DNA of 64,000 nt from Minwuia thermotolerans (lineage in GTDB: Bacteria; Pseudomonadota; Alphaproteobacteria; Minwuiales; Minwuiaceae): contig BQJF01000014.1 in NCBI GenBank assembly GCA_021604565.1, positions 1 to 64,000 on the forward strand, in the 5' to 3' direction. Below the pieces are notes generated by a model that had not been told where the DNA came from, ran no database searches, and saw only the letters and a program-made list of their open reading frames with translations. Below, piece by piece: positions 29,636 to 37,706 of the stretch. The first letter of the stretch is position 1. Each line of letters begins with the position of its first letter. Made by a program: the position numbers and the translations under genes.

Positions 29636-29663
29636 TGCGACCCGGTCTCCGGATCGGGTCGCA
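29636..29663 (+). other. Intergenic hairpin after dctP
   Basis: A 9-bp stem (TGCGACCCG at 29636-29644 with its complement at 29655-29663) begins 15 bases after the dctP stop. There is no T-tract, so it could protect the dctP message 3' end. Confidence 0.7.
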
Positions 29664-29681
29664 GCGTCACGTGACTCCTCG

Positions 29682-29715
29682 CGACCGGCGCGCGCCCCGC
29701 GCCGGTCGTTTCTTC
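29682..29715 (+). terminator. Attenuator-like hairpin between dctP and dctQ
   Basis: A perfect 11-bp GC-rich stem (CGACCGGCGCG at 29682-29692 and complement at 29698-29708), with a 5-base loop, is followed by TTTCTTC. It sits inside the 186-base dctP-dctQ gap. A partial terminator here would give more binding protein than permease. Confidence 0.75.
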
Positions 29716-29807
29716 TGCCATTGAAACCGGCGACTTGTCCGTACCGCGCAGCCTTTGCGCGTCGGGGAAAGATATGACCGGGAAAGAACAGGGACGGGGC
29801 GCTTAAC

Positions 29808-30458
29808 ATGCTCAATCTTGCAGACGCTGCTGACAGGCTTGCACGATCCACCGGACGCGCCGTCAGCTGGCTGATCGTGCCGCTGATCTTCATCATCATG
29901 TTCGATGTGATCACGCGAAAGATCGATATCATCCGTGACTGGTCCGCTGAAATCACCATCGAGACGGGCTATTCGGTCTCCTTCATCCTGCAGGACATGC
30001 AGTGGCACATCCACGGCATCCTGCTGATGTTCGCCTTTGGTGTCGGCTACCTGACAAACGCCCATGTGCGCGTCGACATTTTCCGCGAGATGGCCAGTCA
30101 CCGAACCCAGGCAAAGATCGAGCTTTTCGGCCTGCTGTTCATGGCCGTGCCCTTCCTCTGTCTCGCGATCTGGAAGTCGGTCGACATGGTGACACTGTCC
30201 TACCACCAGGGCGAAGGGTCTGAATCCCTGGTCGGTATCCCGTGGCGCTATGTCATCAAGAGCTGCCTGCCGATCGGCTTTGTCCTCATCTTCGCCGCAG
30301 CGATTGCAACCCTGATCCGAACCATCGTCTATCTCTATGGTTCGGAGGAAAGCAGCAAGTGCGCCGAGGAGGATATCCAGTACTTCACGGACAAGACCGT
30401 GTTGCCAAAGGTTTCACTGGAGGATGACATCCTCGCCAAGCCCGCCGGGGAGCGCTGA
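29808..30458 (+). CDS. TRAP transporter small permease subunit (DctQ family)
   Basis: This 216-residue protein has four predicted membrane helices (near 25-45, 60-85, 105-130 and 160-185), as usual for DctQ subunits, and a hydrophilic C-terminal tail of about 30 residues. It includes the conserved aromatic/histidine-rich helix 2 (MQWHIHGILLMFAFGVGYL). It pairs with DctM to form the sodium-driven TRAP permease. The stop is three bases before the dctM start, so the two are coupled. It is longer than many DctQ proteins, as in the TakQ type. Confidence 0.9.
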   Translation: MLNLADAADRLARSTGRAVSWLIVPLIFIIMFDVITRKIDIIRDWSAEITIETGYSVSFILQDMQWHIHGILLMFAFGVGYLTNAHVRVDIFREMASHRTQAKIELFGLLFMAVPFLCLAIWKSVDMVTLSYHQGEGSESLVGIPWRYVIKSCLPIGFVLIFAAAIATLIRTIVYLYGSEESSKCAEEDIQYFTDKTVLPKVSLEDDILAKPAGER

Positions 30459-30461
30459 TCC

Positions 30462-32060
30462 ATGGAATTCATCGAGTGGTTCCTTGACGACCATCTATAC
30501 GACTATCTGGGCGCCTACATGTTCCTGGCCCTGGCGCTGACCCTGTTCACGGGTCTGCCGGTCGCCTTCGCCCTTGGCGGCATTTCGCTGCTGTTCGGCC
30601 TCGTCGGCATCTATCTGGAGATCATCGACTTCGCGGTCTTCTTCCAGGTCATCAACCGGGTCTGGGGTGGTGACGGGGCTTCCGGCGCAATCCAGAACCC
30701 CATACTGGTCGCCATCCCCTGTTTCGTCTTCATGGGCACGATGCTGGAGCGGTCACAGGTGGCCGCCGACCTGCTGCACATCCTGCAGGTGATGCTGAAA
30801 CGCATTCCCGGCGGCCTCGCACTGTCGATCACAGCAATGGGCACGATCATGGCAGCGACCACGGGCATCATCGGTGCCTCGGTCGTGATGATGACGCTGC
30901 TTGCATTGCCGACAATGCTGAACCGCGGGTACAATCACTCGCTGGCGACCGGCACGATCGCTGCCAGCGCCACCCTCGGCATCCTGATCCCACCGTCGAT
31001 CATGCTGGTGCTGATGGCCAACCTGCTGGCCGTTTCGGTGGGCAACCTGTTCATCGGTGCCGTCCTGCCCGGCCTTCTGCTGTCAGGCCTCTATTTCGCC
31101 TATATCGTGACCCGGGCGACCCTGAACCCGAGCTGCGCGCCGCCCCTGCCCGACGACCTGATCCAGGTCGATCCGACAAAGCGGGCCAATGTCATCCGCT
31201 TCTTCTCCTATGTTGGCGGGATCCTGGTTGCCATGTACCTGCTGGAGCAGCTGGGGCTGGACCAGATCAACTGGAGCCTGCTGGCTTTCCTGGCGATCTT
31301 CGTGGTTGCCATGTGGATGGGCCGACGGGAGGGCAATACCCTGTTCGGCGGCATCCTGAAGGGCTTCGTACCGCCGATCTTCCTGATCATGATGGTGCTT
31401 GGTTCGATCTTTGCCGGTTGGGCGACACCGACGGAGGCTGCCGGCATCGGGGCCTTCGGCAGCATGGTGCTGGCCTGGTTCAACCGCACGCTGAGCTGGA
31501 GCGTGATGCGAGAGGTCTGCCACCGGACCGGTCTGACGACCGCCATGATCTTCTTCATCTTCGTTGGTGCCACTGCCTTCTCGACCGTGTTCCGCAACGT
31601 CTATGGCGAGGATCTGATCATCGAGTTCATCGAGTGGCTGGAGCTTGGTGCCTGGCCGCTGCTGTTCCTGCTGATGTTCACCGTGTTCATCATGGGCTTC
31701 TTCTTCGACTTCCTGGAGATCACGCTGATCATCCTTCCGGTGTTCTCCCCGGTCATCAAGGCGTTCGCGCCGGAGTTTGCCGGGCATCTGGGACTGGAGG
31801 GGCTGCCCTTCCAGCAGGTGCAGGAACAGGTGATCTACTGGTTTGCCATATTGGTGGCGGTGAACCTGCAGACATCGTTCCTGACACCTCCATTCGGATT
31901 CGCGCTCTTCTACATGAAGGGTGTGGCGCCGAAGGAAGTGAAGATGCAGGACATCTACAAGGGCATCATCCCCTTCGTGATGCTGCAGCTCATCGGCCTC
32001 AGCTTCGTCGTGCTGTTCCCGCAGATCACGCTCTGGCTGCCAAACCTGATGTTGAAATGA
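30462..32060 (+). CDS. TRAP transporter large permease subunit (DctM family)
   Basis: The 532-residue membrane protein has the DctM fold, with conserved TGLPVAFALGGIS near the N-terminus, PCFVFMGTMLERS near residue 85, and the repeated GIIGASVVMMTLLALPTML and LGILIPPSIMLVLMANLLAVSVGNLF motifs that form the Na+ and substrate sites. It is longer than the usual 430 residues because of an insertion near residues 220-300, a feature of the TakM/large-DctM subgroup. It completes a dctPQM operon for uptake of an organic acid. A strong terminator follows. Confidence 0.93.
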   Translation: MEFIEWFLDDHLYDYLGAYMFLALALTLFTGLPVAFALGGISLLFGLVGIYLEIIDFAVFFQVINRVWGGDGASGAIQNPILVAIPCFVFMGTMLERSQVAADLLHILQVMLKRIPGGLALSITAMGTIMAATTGIIGASVVMMTLLALPTMLNRGYNHSLATGTIAASATLGILIPPSIMLVLMANLLAVSVGNLFIGAVLPGLLLSGLYFAYIVTRATLNPSCAPPLPDDLIQVDPTKRANVIRFFSYVGGILVAMYLLEQLGLDQINWSLLAFLAIFVVAMWMGRREGNTLFGGILKGFVPPIFLIMMVLGSIFAGWATPTEAAGIGAFGSMVLAWFNRTLSWSVMREVCHRTGLTTAMIFFIFVGATAFSTVFRNVYGEDLIIEFIEWLELGAWPLLFLLMFTVFIMGFFFDFLEITLIILPVFSPVIKAFAPEFAGHLGLEGLPFQQVQEQVIYWFAILVAVNLQTSFLTPPFGFALFYMKGVAPKEVKMQDIYKGIIPFVMLQLIGLSFVVLFPQITLWLPNLMLK

Positions 32061-32084
32061 CGCTGCATCAGCGCTGAAACGGCT

Positions 32085-32120
32085 CCGGCCCGCGCTTCCT
32101 TGGAAGCGCGGGCCGGTTTC
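32085..32120 (+). terminator. Terminator after the TRAP operon
   Basis: A perfect 15-bp stem (32085-32099 paired with 32102-32116; the stem begins CCGGCCCGCGCTTCC) has only a two-base loop and is followed by TTTC. It begins 24 bases after the dctM stop. It could act in both directions and also lies near the 3' end of the minus-strand membrane protein gene. Confidence 0.88.
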
Positions 32121-32180
32121 GTCTGGTGAGCTCCGGGCGGGACCGGCACGACGCCTGGAACGGGACTCCGGACTGTTGCC

Positions 32181-32678
32181 CTACTTCTCCGGTGCCGGAT
32201 GATCGCCGCGCACGGCGTCCCCCCATTCGTCGAGCAGGCGCTTGCGTTGCGATACCGCCCGGGCGCGCAGGCGCGCGCTGGCAATGTCGACCCAGGCGCG
32301 GGCGATGAAGGGGGCCGCGAACAGCAACGCGAAGCCGATGGCGCATGCGGCCAGGTTGATCAGCATGTATTCGGGATCGACCATCAGCCGAAAGGCCCCG
32401 TCGAAGGTTCCGCTGCCACGCCAGTGCGTCACGATCCCGGGCAATGCGCCGGAAAGGTTCATGCCGAAGACCGTCGCCATCGCCCCGGGCACACGCAGCA
32501 TCCGGGTCATGGCGAGCAGCAGGGTCGGCAGCATGTAGATCATCATCAGGGCGAATGTCGCCGGTGCGACCGGCAACAGCAGAAGGGAGCCGAACATCAG
32601 CAGCAGCGTCGTCTTGCCGCCGTTATCCCGCTTGCCCTTCTTCGCCTTCGAATTGCCGTCTGCCGTGGTTGCGCTCAC
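32181..32678 (-). CDS. Hypothetical membrane protein, partner of the pseudokinase gene
   Basis: This 165-residue protein has a lysine-rich cytoplasmic N-terminus (KAKKGKRDNGGK), two closely spaced hydrophobic segments (about 24-60, LLLMFGSLLLLPVAPATFALMMIY...), a loop, a third segment near 106-130, and a charged C-terminal tail rich in Arg and Glu. It starts with GTG overlapping the pseudokinase stop by four bases, so it is translated with it. I do not recognise a family. The tight coupling suggests it is a membrane anchor or partner of the pseudokinase. Confidence 0.82.
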   Translation of the reverse strand: MSATTADGNSKAKKGKRDNGGKTTLLLMFGSLLLLPVAPATFALMMIYMLPTLLLAMTRMLRVPGAMATVFGMNLSGALPGIVTHWRGSGTFDGAFRLMVDPEYMLINLAACAIGFALLFAAPFIARAWVDIASARLRARAVSQRKRLLDEWGDAVRGDHPAPEK

Positions 32679-34690
32679 AGGATCGCCTCCATCGAGAAGT
32701 AGAAGACCGTCAGGAAGCAGACCGAAAGGCTGAACATCTGCGCGTAGCGATAGCCGCGATGCATCGCCAGCGCCCGTTGTCCGGGACCGAATTCAGAGAG
32801 CTGGGCGATGACATGTTCCAGATGATTGTACTGGGCCACGGCATGCTCGAACTCGGCCTTGTCCTGGTCCAGGGTCCTGAGCAGGTCCAGTTCCGCCAGC
32901 AGGGCCGACAGGTCGCCGCGCTTGACCAGGCTCTCGATCTTCTTCTCCACCACCATGCGCCGCACCCTGCTCTGCAGGGTCCTGGTCACCGGACCCAGAG
33001 CGCTGGCAAAGGCCCGCGTGATTCCCGGCACAGGGGTACGGTGGTGCATCTCCTGCAGTTCAGCCATGAACCGTGCGGCACGGATCAGTCCCTCGATACC
33101 CTTGTCACTGCTCGGGATCGTCCTGAGGCTACGCTCCAGCCTCCGGTCATGCGCTGCAAGGAATGCCGCCGAATGCTGCGCCAGGGTGAAGTCCGCGTCG
33201 GCATCGTCGGAAAGCTTGCGATCCAGGGCCGACATCAGTTCGCCCGGCGTGCGCGGCATCTCCGACATGACTTCCGGGCCCAGACAGGGCTGGCGCTGCA
33301 GCAGTTCATACAGCACCCGCTCGACCCCGAAACCGATACGCCCGGATTCCTTGGCTACGGCACGGATGCGCGTCAGGACGTTGGCCGGCAGCCCCGCACG
33401 CACTGCGCGTCCGCCAACCCGAAGCCATTCATCCAGCAGCGAGGAGCCCAGCAGGCGCGCAAAGTCATCGCGCCAGTTCGCATCGTTGCCCGTGAAGGCA
33501 TGCCAGAGACCGCCTGCCAGACCAGAGGCAGTACAGTTGACCGAGCGATAGCGGATCGGCCCCCCCGGATCGAGCGCCAGAACGGACCGGCAGACCAGGT
33601 CCGCCTTCTCCTCCATCGTGACCGATTTCGCCTGGGAGACCAGTTCCAGGCCGCGCCGAACGATATCCGCTCCCGCCTCATCCACCAGGACATTGCGCAG
33701 CCATTTCTCCACGCGACCGTTCAGGATCAGCGCAACCGCGTCCTCGGGGTTCTTCTGCATCGCCTGGGCGAGCAACTGAGGCGAGAAGTACTCGGCGTCG
33801 CGGAAGATGAAGGGTCGCGTGGCGCGTCGCCCGCCGCCAGACGGGCGCGGCATGTCGAAGATGCCGTTCATCCAGCGGTTCAGATCATCATGACTCCAGC
33901 GCCGGTCATCCTCGTCACGCAGGCTGCCGGCGAACATCACCTGGATGGCGGTGGCAAACTTGCGCCGCTTCAGCAGCACATCGTACGAACCCCGCAGCAC
34001 ACGCTGAGCATAGAGTTCGGTCGGCTTGATCCCCTTGGCCGGCTGCTCACCGGTCAGCATCTGGAAAACGGAGACCGCGAAAGCGAAGACGTCGTCACAG
34101 GACAGGCCGTCGCCGCGTCCGGTCTGCTGGGCGAGCTGGATGCCGATGGGCTCAAACGCAGGTGGCTGGTACATCCCCGGCAACCCGACCAGACACTGGT
34201 CCAGCAAGATGTCCCCGCCACGGGTCAGCAGGATGGTATCGGGGCGAATGCTGCGATGGACCAGTCCGCGTTGCTGCAGTTCCATCATCGCAGGCACCAG
34301 CCCCGGAACGATCGTGGACATCAGGTCCGTTTCGCGCACCTTCGCGGTTCCCTGCAGGACCGGCCTTGCGGAGCGGTGATTGAACACGATGGCCCCGACA
34401 TGCTTGCCATTGCTCAGGCGCAGGACGCCGGATGCCTGTGGTCCGCGCGTGCGTTTCAGGGGCTTTTCCTGCAACACCGCGACCATGTCGTGGCGCACGA
34501 AGGTATCCGGCGGGGTCAGCAGCGCATACAGGTCCGCGTCCGGGTCCTGCTTGTCCTTCACCATGCAGGCCTGGGCATCGGGGCGGGACAGTTCGGACAG
34601 GGGCTGATCAACCTGGACGAGGTAACGTCCTTCCAGGATCAGGCCATGCCCGTCGTCGATGATCGGTCCCTCGCTGATCTTTGCCATCAT
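32675..34690 (-). CDS. Membrane-anchored kinase-like protein, probable pseudokinase
   Basis: This 671-residue protein has a Ser/Thr-kinase-like region in residues about 20-290. The catalytic-loop segment reads RGLVHRSIRPDTILL, with S147 where HRD kinases have the catalytic Asp, and the metal motif reads LLDQC (D164, no Phe-Gly) instead of DFG. No Gly-rich loop or convincing VAIK lysine is seen at the N-terminus. The long middle-to-C-terminal part is helical (tetratricopeptide or coiled-coil-like), and one hydrophobic helix lies at the extreme C-terminus (about 647-671). It probably binds partners or nucleotide without phosphotransfer. It is coupled to a small membrane protein. Confidence 0.82.
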   Translation of the reverse strand: MMAKISEGPIIDDGHGLILEGRYLVQVDQPLSELSRPDAQACMVKDKQDPDADLYALLTPPDTFVRHDMVAVLQEKPLKRTRGPQASGVLRLSNGKHVGAIVFNHRSARPVLQGTAKVRETDLMSTIVPGLVPAMMELQQRGLVHRSIRPDTILLTRGGDILLDQCLVGLPGMYQPPAFEPIGIQLAQQTGRGDGLSCDDVFAFAVSVFQMLTGEQPAKGIKPTELYAQRVLRGSYDVLLKRRKFATAIQVMFAGSLRDEDDRRWSHDDLNRWMNGIFDMPRPSGGGRRATRPFIFRDAEYFSPQLLAQAMQKNPEDAVALILNGRVEKWLRNVLVDEAGADIVRRGLELVSQAKSVTMEEKADLVCRSVLALDPGGPIRYRSVNCTASGLAGGLWHAFTGNDANWRDDFARLLGSSLLDEWLRVGGRAVRAGLPANVLTRIRAVAKESGRIGFGVERVLYELLQRQPCLGPEVMSEMPRTPGELMSALDRKLSDDADADFTLAQHSAAFLAAHDRRLERSLRTIPSSDKGIEGLIRAARFMAELQEMHHRTPVPGITRAFASALGPVTRTLQSRVRRMVVEKKIESLVKRGDLSALLAELDLLRTLDQDKAEFEHAVAQYNHLEHVIAQLSEFGPGQRALAMHRGYRYAQMFSLSVCFLTVFYFSMEAIL

Positions 34691-34863
34691 GCCCTGCGAA
34701 TGCGGTTGTCGGATCGATGGAGAACGGGGTCTCCGGGTCGCGGCGCAGTATCTTCGATCAAGCTGAATGAAGCGTTAAGGATGGCCGCCAGAACTATTGA
34801 CCGGCAGTCATTTGATGGTCAGCATGACAGCAATCAAGAAACTGGCTGAAGCGGGAGACGATC

Positions 34864-35940
34864 ATGGCAACAAAGCATCTCTACACCCTTCCGGTGGAGC
34901 AGACCCAGTGGCAGTTCGACGGTGCCACGGAGATCAATTTCACCTGGGAATATGACGACGAGCGGGAAACGCTGCTGCAGCTCTATGACAAGGGCAAGAA
35001 GCAGCAGTGGGATGCGGCGGAGCGCATCGACTGGTCGGAGGAAGTGGACTGGGACAACCCCATGTCGCTGCCTGACGAAAGCATCGCGATCTTCGGCTCG
35101 GACGCCTGGAACAAGATGAACGACAAGAACAAGGCCGAGGTTCGCCGTCACCTGCAGTCAGGCACCATCAGCCAGTTCCTGCATGGTGAGCAGGGCGCCC
35201 TGATTGCCACCGCGAAGATCGTCGCCACGGTGCCGGATGCGGACTCGAAATTCTACGCTGCGACACAGGTGATGGACGAGGCACGGCATGTGGAGGCCTT
35301 CTCCCGCCTGCTGCACGAGAAGGTGCAACTGGCCTATCCCATCACGCCCGGCCTGAAGACCCTGCTGGAGCAGGGCCTGACCGACCGTCGCTGGGACATG
35401 ACCTATCTGACCATGCAGATCCTCATCGAGGGGCTGGCGCTGGCCGCGTTCCAGCGCCTGCGCGATCAGGCTGGCAACACGCTGGCCCAGGCCGTCAACG
35501 CCTATGTCATGCAGGACGAGGCACGGCACGTGGCCTTCGGGCGGCTGGCGCTGCGTGACTACTATCCGCAGCTGACCGATGCCGAACGCAAGGAGCGCGA
35601 GGAGTTCGTGGTCGAAGCCTGCTACCACATGCGTGACCGCTTCCTGCAGACTGAAGTCTGGGAGAACATCGGCTTCTCCCAGGCCCAGATCGCCGACGTG
35701 GTGGACAAGAGCGAGGTCATGGGCCAGTTCCGCCAGCGCCTGTTCACCCGCATCGTGCCAACGGTAAAGGACATCGGTCTCTGGGGCGAAGGTGTCCGCA
35801 AGGCCTACAACGACATGGGCGTGATCCAGTATTCGGAGATCGACGCCGAGGCCCTGCTGGAACACGACAACAAGGTTGCCGAGGACTTCGACGCGAAGAA
35901 GTTCGTCGAGCGCGAGGTCGGGGTCGCTGCGGCCGAGTAG
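34864..35940 (+). CDS. Ferritin-like diiron protein (R2/AurF-like oxidase fold)
   Basis: The 358-residue all-helical protein has two DEARH motifs, in QVMDEARHVEAF (about 140) and MQDEARHVAFGR (about 220), plus glutamates in FLHGEQGAL (about 108) and LIEGLALAAF (about 190). These give the E...ExxH...E...ExxH set that binds two irons in ribonucleotide-reductase R2-like and N-oxygenase (AurF) proteins. The expected R2 tyrosine position cannot be settled from sequence alone. No nrdA is nearby, so it is more likely an oxidase/oxygenase than a reductase subunit. The substrate is unknown. A CGGGAGACGATC leader precedes the ATG. Confidence 0.85.
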   Translation: MATKHLYTLPVEQTQWQFDGATEINFTWEYDDERETLLQLYDKGKKQQWDAAERIDWSEEVDWDNPMSLPDESIAIFGSDAWNKMNDKNKAEVRRHLQSGTISQFLHGEQGALIATAKIVATVPDADSKFYAATQVMDEARHVEAFSRLLHEKVQLAYPITPGLKTLLEQGLTDRRWDMTYLTMQILIEGLALAAFQRLRDQAGNTLAQAVNAYVMQDEARHVAFGRLALRDYYPQLTDAERKEREEFVVEACYHMRDRFLQTEVWENIGFSQAQIADVVDKSEVMGQFRQRLFTRIVPTVKDIGLWGEGVRKAYNDMGVIQYSEIDAEALLEHDNKVAEDFDAKKFVEREVGVAAAE

Positions 35941-35974
35941 ACCGCCCGCACGGCATCGCGAAACCTTTTCCGGG

Positions 35975-36006
35975 GGCGTCCGCAGACTTGTGCTGTGGGC
36001 GCCTTT
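35975..36006 (+). terminator. Terminator-like hairpin after the diiron gene
   Basis: An 11-bp stem with two G-U pairs (35975-35985 with 35993-36003) and a 7-base loop is followed by a short TTT. It lies 34 bases after the stop and before the dienoyl-CoA isomerase gene. Confidence 0.5.
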
Positions 36007-36045
36007 CCGTTGTTATCGATTGAACCTGCCTGCCGGAGTCCTGCC

Positions 36046-36912
36046 ATGACCTATACCAGCCTCGCCCTTTCCGTGACCGATCATGTCGCCCATGTCGAAC
36101 TCGACCGGCCCGAGAAGATGAACGCCATGAACCGCGCCTTCTGGCAGGAGATGGTGGATGTCTTCGCGGAGATCGGGGAGCGGACGGATGTGCGCTGCGT
36201 GGTGCTCTCGGGCCGTGGCAGGCATTTTACCTCCGGCCTAGACCTGCAGGATTTCGCCACCCTGTTCCAGTCCGACAGCAAGGCGGAGCCGGCACGGGAA
36301 CGGCATCGGCTGCGGCGCACGGTGCTGGAGATGCAGGAGACATTCAATGTCATCGAACGCTGCCAGGTCCCGGTGCTGGCCGCCATCCACGGGGCCTGCA
36401 TCGGCGGTGGCGTTGACCTGATCACCGCCTGCGATTGCCGCTATGCCAGCGCCGATGCCTTCATCGCGATTCAGGAGATCAATATCGGCATGGCCGCCGA
36501 TGTCGGCACCCTGCAGCGCCTGCCGCATCTGATCCCGCAGGGGGTGGCGCGGGAACTGGCCTTCACCGGGCGGCGCATGCCCGCCGACGAAGCCATGCGT
36601 CATGGCCTGCTGAACGAGATCTTTGCGGATCGGGAGGCGATGCTGGCCCATGTCATGGATGTCGCTAAGCAGATCGCCACGCGCTCGCCACTGGCCATGT
36701 CCGGGATCAAGGAGATGCTGAACTACGCCCGCGATCATTCGGTGTCGGATGCGTTGAACTATGTCGCCACTTGGAATGCGGCGATGCTGATCGGCGACGA
36801 TGTGCCGACCGCCATCCAGGCCCAGTTGGCGAAGCAGGAAGCGCGCTTCGCCGACCTGGAGGCCGCTGCCAACATCGTGCAGCGCAAGGGCCATCGGTCC
36901 GGCACGCTCTGA
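36046..36912 (+). CDS. Delta3,5-delta2,4-dienoyl-CoA isomerase (ECH1-like crotonase)
   Basis: The 288-residue crotonase has the catalytic set of dienoyl-CoA isomerases. D124 in GGGVDLITACD, E144 in AIQEINIG and D152 in AADVGTLQRLP have the spacing 20 and 8, equal to that of Asp176, Glu196 and Asp204 in rat ECH1. The enzyme shifts a 3,5-diene to a 2,4-diene in oxidation of unsaturated fatty acids with odd-position double bonds. ATG at 36046 begins MTYTSLALSV. An ABC transporter starts 14 bases after its stop, so they may share a message. Confidence 0.93.
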   Translation: MTYTSLALSVTDHVAHVELDRPEKMNAMNRAFWQEMVDVFAEIGERTDVRCVVLSGRGRHFTSGLDLQDFATLFQSDSKAEPARERHRLRRTVLEMQETFNVIERCQVPVLAAIHGACIGGGVDLITACDCRYASADAFIAIQEINIGMAADVGTLQRLPHLIPQGVARELAFTGRRMPADEAMRHGLLNEIFADREAMLAHVMDVAKQIATRSPLAMSGIKEMLNYARDHSVSDALNYVATWNAAMLIGDDVPTAIQAQLAKQEARFADLEAAANIVQRKGHRSGTL

Positions 36913-36926
36913 ACACCGCACACGCC

Positions 36927-37706
36927 ATGTCTCCGATCCTTTCCATCACCGGTGTCAGCCACCACTACGGCGCGAAGCAGGCGCTGAACGACGTCAGTTT
37001 CGATGTCGAGAAGGGATCGTTCGCCCTGCTGCTCGGTCCCAACGGGGCGGGGAAATCCACGCTCTATACCCTGCTGACGCAGTTGCTGCCCTTGCAGGCC
37101 GGGCGCATTGCCATCGCGGGCCACGATATCTCGGCCGCGCCCCGCGCCGCGCTGGCGGGACTGGGCATCGTGTTTCAGGCCCAGACGCTGGATCTCGACC
37201 TGTCCGTCGAGCAGAACCTGCGCTACTTCGCCCGCCTGCGGGGAATGAGCGGCAAGGACGCCAGCCGTCGCATCGACGCGCAACTGGAGCGCCTGTCCCT
37301 GAATGACCGGCGCGGGGATCGGGTCCGGGCGCTGAACGGGGGCCACCGGCGACGGCTGGAGATCGCGCGCGCCCTGCTGCACCAGCCGCAGGTGCTGCTG
37401 CTGGACGAGCCAACGGTCGGCCTGGATATTCCGACCCGCCAGCGCATCGTCGATGACGTGCATGACCTTGCCAGCGACGGGCAGGCGACCGTGCTGTGGG
37501 CCACGCACCTGATTGATGAGGCCCGTGCGGGCGACCGCATCGTGCTGCTGCATCAGGGCGCCGTCCGCACGCAGGGGGAAGCACGCGCCCTGCTGGACGA
37601 GCATGACTGCGACGACCTCGCCACGCTGTTCAACCAGTTGACCGAACGCAAGCCGCAGGCCCCGCTGAAGGGCCTGACCCGGCAGGATGCGGGAGGGACC
37701 GCATGA
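36927..37706 (+). CDS. ABC transporter ATP-binding protein
   Basis: This 259-residue nucleotide-binding domain has Walker A GPNGAGKST (about 36-44), a Q-loop in VFQAQTLDLDLSVEQNLRY, a signature LNGGHRRRLEIARALLH in place of LSGGQ, Walker B VLLLDEPTVGLD (about 158-169), and the switch histidine in WATHLIDEA. The Q-loop region and N-terminus resemble the ATPase associated with PQQ-dependent alcohol dehydrogenase systems, but no PQQ gene is here. The gene starts 14 bases after the isomerase, and its stop overlaps the permease start (ATGA). Probably an exporter; substrate unknown. Confidence 0.9.
   Translation: MSPILSITGVSHHYGAKQALNDVSFDVEKGSFALLLGPNGAGKSTLYTLLTQLLPLQAGRIAIAGHDISAAPRAALAGLGIVFQAQTLDLDLSVEQNLRYFARLRGMSGKDASRRIDAQLERLSLNDRRGDRVRALNGGHRRRLEIARALLHQPQVLLLDEPTVGLDIPTRQRIVDDVHDLASDGQATVLWATHLIDEARAGDRIVLLHQGAVRTQGEARALLDEHDCDDLATLFNQLTERKPQAPLKGLTRQDAGGTA

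Noticed and set aside
32675-34690. Calling this gene an active Ser/Thr protein kinase
   Set aside because: The catalytic Asp of HRD and the Phe-Gly of DFG are missing.
32444-34849. 801-codon open frame opposite the pseudokinase
   Set aside because: The minus-strand frame has coherent kinase-like motifs and coupling to a downstream gene; this one has neither.
34864-35940. Calling this gene ribonucleotide reductase beta (nrdB)
   Set aside because: The diiron ligands fit several families and no large subunit is adjacent.
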